Shown in pieces: positions 17,926-26,088 of a stretch of 64,000 bases of DNA. Source of the DNA: Nonomuraea wenchangensis (GTDB lineage Bacteria > Actinomycetota > Actinomycetes > Streptosporangiales > Streptosporangiaceae); contig NZ_FOHX01000011.1 in the NCBI RefSeq assembly GCF_900111685.1, positions 124,001 through 188,000 on the forward strand, written 5' to 3'. The notes under the pieces were generated by a model. That model ran no database searches and was not told where the DNA came from. It saw only the letters and a program-made list of their open reading frames with translations. Made by a program: the position numbers and the translations under genes. Position 1 is the stretch's first letter. Every line of letters starts with the position of its first letter.

Positions 17926-18702
17926 GTGACCGACGTACAGAGGTCCGCTGTGCTGGCGCCGTTCGTGGTGACGCTGAGCCCCTACGAGCTCGGCCCGGAC
18001 GGCGTGCATCGAGGGCTGCCGTCGTCCACGGTGTCGATCACAATCCCGGAGGCGGAGTCGCTGGAGATCGGGTGGCCAGGGCGGCCCGGCTCGCGTGAGC
18101 GGTTTCGGGCCGTTGTGGCCGGTCTGCATCTGGACGCGGCCGAGTTGCGGCAGGTGGGCGGGACGCGCGGGGTGTGGCTGACGCTCAGCCCTGTGGGTGC
18201 CGGTGCGCTGCTGGGGGTTCCGGCGTCGGCGCTGGCGGGGGACGTCGCCGATCTCGCCGACGTGGCCCCGGCGATGGCGGACCTGCCGGAGCGGCTGGCG
18301 GCCTGCCGGTCCTGGCCGGAACGCCGGGCCGTCGTCGAGAGCGCCCTGCTCTCCGAGCGGACCCAGCACACCGGGGGCGAGGAGCTGCGGGCCACGCTGG
18401 CGGCGCTGTCCGGGGCCGGCCGGGTGCAGGAGGCGGCTCGGCGGCTCGGATGCTCCCGGCGGCACCTGAGCGGTACGGTCCGCCGGGAGCTGGGGGTGAC
18501 GCCGAAGGAGTACCAGCGGCTCCTCCGGTTCGAGACGGCACGCGGCGGGCTCGTGGACGCCGCCCGTGCCGGAACGGTCAGTCTGGCGGCGGTGGCGGCC
18601 GCGTCGGGGTTCGCCGACCAGGCGCACTTCACCAGGGAATGGCGGGTCATGGCCGGGTGTACGCCCACCGAGTGGCTGCGCGCCGAAGGACTCACCGCGT
18701 AG
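17926..18702 (+). CDS. AraC-family transcriptional regulator
   Basis: 258 aa from the GTG at 17926 (an ATG at 17875 is an alternative). The C-terminal two-helix-turn-helix AraC domain is clear: VQEAARRLGCSRRHLSGTVR and VSLAAVAAASGFADQAHFTREWR, ending GCTPTEWLRAEG. The N-terminal 140 residues are of the DUF6597/AraC-sensor kind. It is followed 53 bases later by a VOC protein on the same strand, a frequent actinobacterial pair. Confidence 0.9.
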   Translation: MTDVQRSAVLAPFVVTLSPYELGPDGVHRGLPSSTVSITIPEAESLEIGWPGRPGSRERFRAVVAGLHLDAAELRQVGGTRGVWLTLSPVGAGALLGVPASALAGDVADLADVAPAMADLPERLAACRSWPERRAVVESALLSERTQHTGGEELRATLAALSGAGRVQEAARRLGCSRRHLSGTVRRELGVTPKEYQRLLRFETARGGLVDAARAGTVSLAAVAAASGFADQAHFTREWRVMAGCTPTEWLRAEGLTA

Positions 18703-18755
18703 GGCGTGCCCAAATCTTCAAGACCGCTGCCTTCGCCCGGCCCGACGATGGGCTC

Positions 18756-19163
18756 ATGATGTCTGACATTCGCCTTTTTCCCCGTCTTGTCGTGCCCGAC
18801 CCGGAGCTCGCGTCGGCGTTCTACCAGGCCGCCCTGGGCGCTGAGCAGGTCTTCAGCGCCCCGCCTACCGACGACGGCCGGCCCAGCGTCATCGACCACC
18901 GCGTCGGCGGGGCGTCCTTCCGGGTCTCGCCGGCCGTCGCGGCGTGGGGGTGGCTGTCGCCCGACGATCTCGGCGGGTCGGCGGTCCTCCTGGAGGTCGA
19001 GGTCGGCGATCCCGACGCGGTCGGCGAACGCATGGTCGCCCACGGCGCCGAGGTGGTCGTGCCGATCGAGAACCGGCCCTACGGCAAGCGCTCGGGCCGC
19101 GTACGTGACCCGTTCGGCCACCTGTGGATCATCAGCGGCGAGCTCAAGCCAGACGGACGGTGA
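18756..19163 (+). CDS. VOC-family (glyoxalase-like) protein
   Basis: 135 aa. The vicinal-oxygen-chelate fold is recognisable from LFPRLVVPDPELASAFYQAAL, VEVGDPDAVGERMVAHGAEV and GRVRDPFGHLWIISGE. These proteins isomerise, bind or modify small electrophiles and drugs. Probably controlled by the preceding AraC regulator. The last 20 bases overlap the 3' end of the opposing PL8 lyase gene. Confidence 0.88.
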   Translation: MMSDIRLFPRLVVPDPELASAFYQAALGAEQVFSAPPTDDGRPSVIDHRVGGASFRVSPAVAAWGWLSPDDLGGSAVLLEVEVGDPDAVGERMVAHGAEVVVPIENRPYGKRSGRVRDPFGHLWIISGELKPDGR

Positions 19164-21375
19164 CCGTGACCGAGGCGCCCTCCCGGGCGGCGAGGTCGCG
19201 GAAGGACAGGGTGGAGCCGGTCAGGAGGGCTTCCCCGGCGAGCAGGCCGGCGATCGGCCGGTCCCAGGTGACCGTCAGCTCCTCCAGGTCTCGGCGGGGA
19301 TCGGACACGGCCAGCGTGGCCGTGCCGTCGCCGTGCTCGCGGGCCAGGACCGCGCACGGCGCGGAGGCGGTCAGGCCGCCGGCCGATCCGGCGAGCCAGA
19401 AGTTCGCCGCGGTGAGGCCGAGGGCGGGCACGCGCACGGCCTGCGCCCCGGTGGAGTTCGCGAGCACCCGCAGCCGGCCGGGCTCGGCCGCGCGGGCCCG
19501 CGTCTCCTCCGCTGTCGCGCCGGGCAGCAGGACGTAGTGGTAGCCGGCCGAGCGCGGGTCGGTGCCATGGTCGAGCCAGAGCGTGACGTAGTCGCGGGCG
19601 ACCCCGCCGCCCGCGCGGCGCTCCCGCAGCGTGCGCACCCGCCCGCCGGGCACCAGGGGCACCAGGTAGCCGCCGTGGCCCTCCAGATGCGCCCAGCCCT
19701 CCCCCAGGGTGAGCCGCGCGGCGGTCCTGCGGTTGTCGACGATCGTCTCGACCGGTGCGCCGTCCTCGGCGGTGATGCCCGCGCCGAGGCAGACCACGGC
19801 GTCGTCGAGGAAGAACCACGACGCGAACGCCTCCAGCGTGCTCTCCAGCCCGCTCAGGTGCTGGCCGACGGCCGCGTACGTGCCGTCCGTGGCCCCGCCG
19901 ACCCACCGCCACGGCGTACGGGTGTCGCCCCACGCGCCGCCCGCGCCGTCCGGCAGCCGCTTGGCCGAGACGGTCGTGCCGGGCAGGCGGCAGGGGTCGA
20001 CGGTGGGCCAGAAGGAGTCGGAGTAGTGGTCGCCGTGGCCGTCCGCCCACCAGTAGAGCATCCCTGAGCCGGTGTGCCAGCCGCGCAGGTTCTCGCCGTT
20101 GCCGTGCTCGTAGTGGCCGATCCGGTGGGAGGACATGCTGAGCGCCGCGCACCAGCCGGGCCGCCGGTGCACCGCCCGCGCGCTCATCGGCAGCAGCCGG
20201 TGCCCGACCGGCTCGGGCGCGGCGGGCACCGCCGGATCGGCCTCGACCGCCGCCAGGCGGGCGTGCGCGGCGGGCTCCAGCGCGGGCCGGTGACCGCTCC
20301 GCGCCGCCCAGCCCTTCACCATCGCCTGCCAGCGGGCCCGGTAGCCGGCCGGCGCTACCTCGCCGAGCAGCAGGATCGCGTCGGCGAGCGCGTGGCCCCG
20401 CTCGTGGTCGCCGAAGGGGCGGCGGCCGATGTCGCGCCCGCGTACGAGGTCCATGCACGCCCCGTCGTGCACGAACGGCGCGAACGACCGCTCCACCACC
20501 TCGAACGCCACCGGATGCGTGACCTCCCACGGCGAGCCGCGCAGCAGCGCGAAGATCAGGGCCGTGCCCGACAGCAGCGTCACCCCGTAGGAGCCCTGGT
20601 AGGGGACGTACTCGTGCTGGATGAACGAACCGTCCCGGTAGAAGCCGTCGCCCTCGCCGACGTAGCGGAACACCGGGGCCAGCGCGGCGACCGCGAGGTC
20701 CGCCCTGCCGTGGTCGGCGTCGAGCATCGCCCGCAGGAGCATCACCAGGCACAGGTCCACGCGGTTGGCGGCGGTGCTGGTGCCGCTGTAGGAGCCGAGG
20801 CGGTGCTCGGGGACGAAGTGGTCGACGGCTCCGGCCAGCTCGCGCCGGCGCTCCTCGCCGAGTTGCGGCTCGACCAGCAAGGACGCGTCGAGCAGCGCCT
20901 TCGGGACGCCGATCTGCCAGTGCCACCAGTTGCCGGCCGGGTAGGCGCCGGCCGCGTACACGTGCCGCCGGTAGTGGTCGATCCCGGCGGCCACGGCCTC
21001 GGCGAGCGCGGGGTCGCCGGTCAGCCCGGTGCCGGGCAGCGCGTAGGCGCGGGCCATCGTACGCAGGCGGCGCGGCGTCGCGACGAAGGAGGGGAACGGC
21101 TGGTCCGGCCAGAGCCGGCCGGGACCCGGCGCCATCGTGTCCCGGTGACGGGCGGCGGCCCGGCCCAGGGCGGCGGCCCGGCCCAGGGCGGCCGGCTCGG
21201 CCCGGTACGGTTCGGCCGCCGGGTCGTGGCCGGAGCCCGCGGCGAGCTCGCGCCAGCGGCGGCGTAAACGGACGAAGCAGTCGTCGGGCGTGCGCGCGAC
21301 CCCGGCCGGTGTCAGCGCCCCGGCCAGCCCGGCCGCCGCCACCCCGCCGGCCCGCAGGAACGCCCGCCGCCGCAC
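19144..21375 (-). CDS. Polysaccharide lyase family 8 (hyaluronate/xanthan/chondroitin lyase type), secreted
   Basis: 743 aa, usual PL8 length. The N-terminus MRRRAFLRAGG is a twin-arginine-type signal, consistent with Tat export. PL8 catalytic landmarks are in order: GNWWHWQIGVPKAL, TAANRVDLC, HEYVPYQGSYG (His/Tyr) and NGENLRGWHTGSGM. It cleaves uronic-acid-containing glycans by beta-elimination; the exact polymer cannot be read from sequence. An in-frame 18-bp tandem duplication near residue 70 gives two LGRAAA units. Confidence 0.88.
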   Translation of the reverse strand: MRRRAFLRAGGVAAAGLAGALTPAGVARTPDDCFVRLRRRWRELAAGSGHDPAAEPYRAEPAALGRAAALGRAAARHRDTMAPGPGRLWPDQPFPSFVATPRRLRTMARAYALPGTGLTGDPALAEAVAAGIDHYRRHVYAAGAYPAGNWWHWQIGVPKALLDASLLVEPQLGEERRRELAGAVDHFVPEHRLGSYSGTSTAANRVDLCLVMLLRAMLDADHGRADLAVAALAPVFRYVGEGDGFYRDGSFIQHEYVPYQGSYGVTLLSGTALIFALLRGSPWEVTHPVAFEVVERSFAPFVHDGACMDLVRGRDIGRRPFGDHERGHALADAILLLGEVAPAGYRARWQAMVKGWAARSGHRPALEPAAHARLAAVEADPAVPAAPEPVGHRLLPMSARAVHRRPGWCAALSMSSHRIGHYEHGNGENLRGWHTGSGMLYWWADGHGDHYSDSFWPTVDPCRLPGTTVSAKRLPDGAGGAWGDTRTPWRWVGGATDGTYAAVGQHLSGLESTLEAFASWFFLDDAVVCLGAGITAEDGAPVETIVDNRRTAARLTLGEGWAHLEGHGGYLVPLVPGGRVRTLRERRAGGGVARDYVTLWLDHGTDPRSAGYHYVLLPGATAEETRARAAEPGRLRVLANSTGAQAVRVPALGLTAANFWLAGSAGGLTASAPCAVLAREHGDGTATLAVSDPRRDLEELTVTWDRPIAGLLAGEALLTGSTLSFRDLAAREGASVTVTVRLA
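21151..21186. repeat. 18-bp perfect tandem duplication inside PL8 gene
   Basis: Two adjacent copies of GGCGGCGGCCCGGCCCAG (21151-21168 and 21169-21186). In frame, this adds six residues in the N-terminal region of the lyase. Probably recent replication slippage. Confidence 0.85.
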
Positions 21376-21586
21376 CCTTCCGATTATCGGCGCGCGAACG
21401 AGCAGCAGGGCGCCTGGGCGGGGCTTTCCTACGCCGTCACCGCGACCGCGCGACGAGCCTGAAGGGGCCGACCTGCCGTGGATCCCCGTCGCGCAAAGCC
21501 TCGAACTCGCCCATACGACATCCTCAGCGCTCGCGTCGAGGGTGATTGTGATCGATGAGCCGCGGGGCTGTGAAGGGACTCCGCGC

Positions 21587-22570
21587 TCACCCGGGCAGCA
21601 GGGCGCCGGCGCGTTTGATCGTGCGGACGATGGGGGCCGTCTCGATCTGGCGGATCGCGGGCAGCGCGCCGAGGTCCTCGGTCAGGTAGCGGTAGAAGGC
21701 CGCGTCGTCGCGGCACACGACGCTGGCCGTCAGATTGTGCGAGCCGGTCGTCGCGCCCGCGAAGGCCACCTCGGGATGCCGGGTCAGGGCCCGTCCCGTC
21801 GCGTCCAGCTCGGCGGGCGGCACCGACATCCAGAGCTGCGCCTCCACCTGGTAGCCGAGCAGCGCGGGCAGCACGTCCATGTCGAAGAAGAGCACGCCGG
21901 CCGCGCACAGCTGCTCCATGCGGCGCTTGACCGTGGACTCCGACCAGCCGGTGGCCGCGGCGAGATCGGCGTGGACCGCCCGGCCGTCCAGCGACAGCGC
22001 CCGGAGCAGCGCCTCGTCGCCGGGCCCCAGGGAGACCGGCTCGCCGGCGGAGCCGTGCGCCGGGTAGACCCGGCCTGCCTCCAGGCGGGCCACCTGGCCG
22101 GGGGAGAGCGCCGCCAGCCCGGCCCAGCCGATCCGCCCACCGACGAACACGTGCAGCGTCCGGTGGGCCGCCACCGACAGCACCCGGCTCGTCCTGGCCA
22201 GCTTGTTCAGCAGCAGCGCCTGCCGCTGGGCGGGCGTGCGCTGGAGGGTGCCGCAGGAGATCTCGGTGCCGCCGGACAGCAGGTGCACCCAGGAGGTGTC
22301 GGGGCGCCGCCCCAAAGCCTCGGCGATCGAGCTCGCCGCGTCGGGCGTGCACCGCAGCCGCAGCGCCCACGACTCGTAGCCGAGCCGCCGCCCGTCCACC
22401 ACGCCGACGACCCGCAACATCCCGGTGGAGCGCAGCCGCCGGTAGCGGCGCGCCACCCGCTGGTCGGACACGCCGAGCACGTCCGCGATCCGGCTGAACG
22501 AGGCCCGCCCGTCCACCTGGAGCGCGTGCAGCAGCCCTCGGTCCACCTCGTCCAGCGTGACGTTTTCCAC
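21587..22570 (-). CDS. Double-length Lrp/AsnC-family regulator
   Basis: About 327 aa containing two Lrp units. The first helix-turn-helix is LDEVDRGLLHALQVDGRASF; the second, near residue 175, is DEALLRALSLDGRAVHADLA. Each is followed by an Lrp-type ligand domain. This two-in-one architecture is common in actinomycetes. The GTG at 22570 gives the canonical N-terminus, although no clear ribosome-binding site precedes it. It is divergent from the DHA2 exporter by 85 bases and probably regulates it. Confidence 0.88.
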   Translation of the reverse strand: MENVTLDEVDRGLLHALQVDGRASFSRIADVLGVSDQRVARRYRRLRSTGMLRVVGVVDGRRLGYESWALRLRCTPDAASSIAEALGRRPDTSWVHLLSGGTEISCGTLQRTPAQRQALLLNKLARTSRVLSVAAHRTLHVFVGGRIGWAGLAALSPGQVARLEAGRVYPAHGSAGEPVSLGPGDEALLRALSLDGRAVHADLAAATGWSESTVKRRMEQLCAAGVLFFDMDVLPALLGYQVEAQLWMSVPPAELDATGRALTRHPEVAFAGATTGSHNLTASVVCRDDAAFYRYLTEDLGALPAIRQIETAPIVRTIKRAGALLPG

Positions 22571-22655
22571 CAGGAGAGCGTAGCTCGCACGGAAATCCTG
22601 CAGAACGGCCCGGTTTCCTGGCGAGGACCGGCACGCGTCGCCGACCTTGGCCCCC

Positions 22656-24029
22656 ATGACACATGTGACAGACCCACGGACGGCGGCCACCACGGCCACG
22701 AGCTGGCGGCCGCTGGTCGCCGCCTGCCTCGGCGCCTTCATGCTGCTCGTCGACGTGACCATCGTCATGGTCGCGCTCCCCCCGATCGCCGCCGACCTGC
22801 GCATGTCGTTCGGCGACACGCAGTGGCTGCTCGACGGCTACGCGCTGGCCCTCGCCGCCCTGCTGCTGGCGGCCGGATCCGTCGCGGACCACGCCGGCCG
22901 CCGGCGGGTCTACCTGGTGGCGCTGGCGGTGTTCGCGCTGGCCTCGCTGGCCTGCGGGATCGCCCCGAACGGCGCCCTGCTGCTGGCGGCCAGGGTGGTG
23001 CAGGGCGCGGGCGGCGCGGCCATGATGGCCACCACGCTCGCCCTGGTCAGCGCCACCTACGAGGGGCGGCAGCGGGGCATCGCGTTCGGCGTGTGGGGCG
23101 GCGTGAACGGGGCCGCCGCCGCCGTCGCGCCCGTTCTCGGCGGCCTGCTCACCGAGCACCTGCACTGGCGGGCCATCTTCCTGGTGAACCTGCCGATCAG
23201 CCTGGTCGCCGCCTGGCTCACGCTGCGTTCGGTCAAGGAGTCGCGGCTGCCGGGCGGGGCCGGGCTCGACTGGGCGGGGATGGCGACGTTCACGGCGGCG
23301 GCGGGAGGGATGACGTACGGGCTGATCGAGGCCGGGCAGCACGGCTGGGCGGCGGCGCGGACGCTCGTGCCGCTGGCCGCCGCCGCGGTGGCGCTGGCCG
23401 CGTTCCTGGTGATCGAGCTGCGGAGCCGGCGGCCCATGCTGGACCTGCGGCTGTTCGCGAACCGGTCGTTCAGCGGGATCATGGCGGGAGCCGGGCTGCT
23501 CATGCCGGCCGCCTTCGCCTGCCTCGCCTTCACCTCGTTCTGGCTGCAGCAGTCCCTGGCTCTCGGGCCGGTGCTGGCGGGCGTGGCGCTGTCGCCGATG
23601 GCGGTCACGTCCCTGGTGGTCGCGGTGGCCGCCGCCCGGCTGTTCCCCCGGCTGTCGCCGCGCGTCGCGCTCGGCGGCGGGCTGCTGCTGATCGCCGCGG
23701 GCGCCTTCCTCCAGGGCCGCCTCGGCCCGGACGCGGGCTGGACCGCGCTCGCGCCCGGTCTGGTGGTGGTAGGCATCGGCGTGGGCCTCGCCATCCCGGC
23801 GCTCAACTCCGCCGCCATGGCCGCCGTCCCGCCGCACCGGGCGGGCATGGCGGCCGGCGCGGTCAACACGGTCAGGCAGCTCGGCTACGCGCTCGGCGTC
23901 GCCGCGCTCGGCCTGCTCTACCAGGGCACGGGCAGGGCGGCGTACGCGGCGCTGAACGAGGTCTACCTGGCCGCCGGGCTGACCGGGCTGGCGGCGGGAC
24001 TGCTGGTCCTCGCCGCCGTCCGGCGGTAG
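22656..24029 (+). CDS. MFS efflux transporter, DHA2 (14-TM) family
   Basis: 457 aa with about 14 membrane segments. Family motifs: MLLVDVTIVMVALPPIAADL in TM1, GSVADHAGRRRVYLVAL between TM2 and TM3, and RVVQGAGGAAMM. DHA2 members export drugs or metabolites using the proton gradient. The ATG at 22656 is preferred to the TTG at 22647. Divergent from the Lrp regulator. Confidence 0.9.
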   Translation: MTHVTDPRTAATTATSWRPLVAACLGAFMLLVDVTIVMVALPPIAADLRMSFGDTQWLLDGYALALAALLLAAGSVADHAGRRRVYLVALAVFALASLACGIAPNGALLLAARVVQGAGGAAMMATTLALVSATYEGRQRGIAFGVWGGVNGAAAAVAPVLGGLLTEHLHWRAIFLVNLPISLVAAWLTLRSVKESRLPGGAGLDWAGMATFTAAAGGMTYGLIEAGQHGWAAARTLVPLAAAAVALAAFLVIELRSRRPMLDLRLFANRSFSGIMAGAGLLMPAAFACLAFTSFWLQQSLALGPVLAGVALSPMAVTSLVVAVAAARLFPRLSPRVALGGGLLLIAAGAFLQGRLGPDAGWTALAPGLVVVGIGVGLAIPALNSAAMAAVPPHRAGMAAGAVNTVRQLGYALGVAALGLLYQGTGRAAYAALNEVYLAAGLTGLAAGLLVLAAVRR

Positions 24030-24034
24030 TCCGC

Positions 24035-25378
24035 TTACTTGTCGTACTCGTAGGCTCCGGCGTCCACGGGGCCGTCGCTGCCGTCGATGGCGCGCCCGGT
24101 GATGTCCTGGTCGCTGAAGCGCGTCACGCCGAGGTCGATGGCCGGGCTGCCGGCGCGGAGCTTGAGCGGCTGCGCGGCGTCGGTCAGGTCGAACAGCGGG
24201 TCGGCGGTGACGTTGGCGGTGCCGCCCATCTGGTGCTGGCGGGCGCCGAAGAACACGTTGTGGTGGTTGTCGGTGACGCCGGGGCCGTAGGCGGTCTTGA
24301 CCACGGCCTGGACGATGTTCTGGGACATGGACAGGTGCGCGTTCGTGCAGCCGGCGTCGCAGACCACGCCCTGCGAGTCGGCATGGGTGAGGCGGACGCT
24401 GTTGTTGCGGAAGACGGTGCCGAGGACGGGGCCGTTGGGGTCGGGCTCCTCGCCGGGCTCCTGCGGGCCCCTCGTCACGAGCGCGGCCTGGGTCAGCGGC
24501 CCGGTGATCACGTTGTACTCGAAGACGTTGCCCGAGGTGCCGTCGGGGTCGGACGGGCTGCCGTCGGGGTTGACGTCCCTGCTGGTGCCGAGCTCGGTGA
24601 AGGTCTCGTTGTCCACGGCGATGTTGTGGTGGATCCGGTTGCGGGAGCCGAGGAAGATCTCGACGGCGGCGCCGTCCATGCCGTAGTCGTAGCTGAAGGC
24701 CGAGGAGCCGCGGATCTCGTTCCAGCCGATGTTGGAGTCGTCGCCCTGTACGAGGATCGCGAACGCGCCCGAGTCATCGTTGTCGTCCACGTTCTTGGGG
24801 GTGAGCGTGCTCATGTGGTTGTTGTCGACGAAGTCGTTGGCCGTGACCGCCGTGTAGCGCACGCCCTGCTCGATGTAGACGCCGGCGGCGGCGCCGGTGA
24901 TGAGGTTGCGCTCGACCACGTTGTCGTGGCCGGAGACCTTCACCCCGGCCCACGTGCAGCGCGCGCCGTCCCGCGCGACCCCGACCTGGAGGTTGTAGAG
25001 CTCGATGTGGGTGCCGGCGAGGCTCACGCACGCCTCGGCGTGTCCGGTGATCACCGGGCGGGCGGCGGCGGTGCCGTACGCGTCCACGACGATCGGGGCG
25101 GCGGAGGTGCCCGAGCGGGTGATCGCGAGCTGCTGTCCCTGCCAGGTGCTGCCGCGGGCGAGCAGCAGCCGGTCGCCGGGGGCGAGGGCCGCGGCGGACG
25201 CCTTGGTGAGCGTCTTCCACGCGGTGGCGGGCGAGGTGCCGGCCGCCGCGTCGCTGCCGTTGACGGCGTCCACGTAGTACGTCCTCGCCGCTGCCGCCGA
25301 CGCCGGTGAGGTGGTGAGGGCTGCGGCGAGCGCGAGGACGGCGACCGCGGCGCCGGTGCGCGGGTTCCAGACAGACAT
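24035..25378 (-). CDS. Secreted right-handed parallel beta-helix protein
   Basis: 447 aa with a Sec signal peptide (about residues 1-29, ending ASAAAA). The mature start TYYVDAVNGSDAAAGTSPATAWK is the classic pectate-lyase/chondroitinase-B-like entry motif (quoted part: YYVDAVNGSDAAAGTSP). Regular coil repeats follow (VVERNLITG, VTANDFVDN, IGWNEIRG, IHHNIAVDN). The C-terminus has GSPAIDLGV and GAYEYDK. Probably a glycan-binding or glycan-cleaving exoprotein. The start has GGAGG four bases upstream. It converges with the exporter gene with only 5 bases between. Confidence 0.83.
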   Translation of the reverse strand: MSVWNPRTGAAVAVLALAAALTTSPASAAAARTYYVDAVNGSDAAAGTSPATAWKTLTKASAAALAPGDRLLLARGSTWQGQQLAITRSGTSAAPIVVDAYGTAAARPVITGHAEACVSLAGTHIELYNLQVGVARDGARCTWAGVKVSGHDNVVERNLITGAAAGVYIEQGVRYTAVTANDFVDNNHMSTLTPKNVDDNDDSGAFAILVQGDDSNIGWNEIRGSSAFSYDYGMDGAAVEIFLGSRNRIHHNIAVDNETFTELGTSRDVNPDGSPSDPDGTSGNVFEYNVITGPLTQAALVTRGPQEPGEEPDPNGPVLGTVFRNNSVRLTHADSQGVVCDAGCTNAHLSMSQNIVQAVVKTAYGPGVTDNHHNVFFGARQHQMGGTANVTADPLFDLTDAAQPLKLRAGSPAIDLGVTRFSDQDITGRAIDGSDGPVDAGAYEYDK

Positions 25379-25490
25379 ACGGCCTCCAGAGCGGCCAGGG
25401 CTCGTCCCTCGACGAAGATCATCCCCGGCTCGCGGCTGACACTGTAGCCGTGATCTTGCTAGAAGTCCTGACTTGACAGCGATTGAGGTG

Positions 25491-25961
25491 TTATGCCCCA
25501 GGTCGGATGGGCACGACGGCGCACGCCGGGCCCTGGCGGGGCAGGGCGAACCAGGTGCCCTTGCCCACCAGCTCGGGGTGCGTGGCGTAGCGCTGGGGGT
25601 GGCAGCCGTAGAAGCCGTCGGAGAGCCGGGCCACGATGCGCAGGCCGCGCCCGTGCTCGGCCTCCAGATCGGGCGGCCCCGGCTCGGGCGGGGCGGGGCC
25701 GCCGTCCACGACCACGCACATGATGTCCTTGGCGTCCACGTGCAGCAGCAGCTCGTACGGGGCCTCGCCGTACATCAAGGCGTTGGTCACCAGCTCGCTC
25801 ACCATGAGCACGGCGTCGTGGACGAGGTCAGGGTGCAGGTCGAGGGCCGACAGGTGCCGGCGGATGACCGTACGGGCGTGACCGACCGTCCGGGCATCCT
25901 CCCGCAGCGGCCACACGTACCGCGTCCCGCGCCGGCGGGGCGATCGCAGGGTGGTCGTCAT
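25491..25961 (-). CDS. RsbW-like ATP-binding protein (anti-sigma-type HATPase_c)
   Basis: 156 aa from the ATG at 25961. Single GHKL ATPase fold with N-box VSELVTNALMYGEAPY and glycine box HGRGLRIVARLSD. Such proteins in actinomycetes bind anti-sigma antagonists or sigma factors and phosphorylate partners on Ser. No partner gene adjoins it, as is usual for the expanded actinomycete family. Confidence 0.85.
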   Translation of the reverse strand: MTTTLRSPRRRGTRYVWPLREDARTVGHARTVIRRHLSALDLHPDLVHDAVLMVSELVTNALMYGEAPYELLLHVDAKDIMCVVVDGGPAPPEPGPPDLEAEHGRGLRIVARLSDGFYGCHPQRYATHPELVGKGTWFALPRQGPACAVVPIRPGA

Positions 25962-26088
25962 ACCGTCTCGCTTCCCGGGGTTCACAGGTGAACTGAAGCG
26001 GCTGTCGAAACGTGTACGCACGAGACGGCCGTCCGGGTCGAAGTTTCCGGTGAGAAATCGGCGGACTTCCGGAAAGGAGGACAGAACC

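Noticed and set aside
21290..25309. Plus-strand frame of 1339 codons
   Set aside because: Runs across real genes on both strands and shows no recognisable protein sequence.
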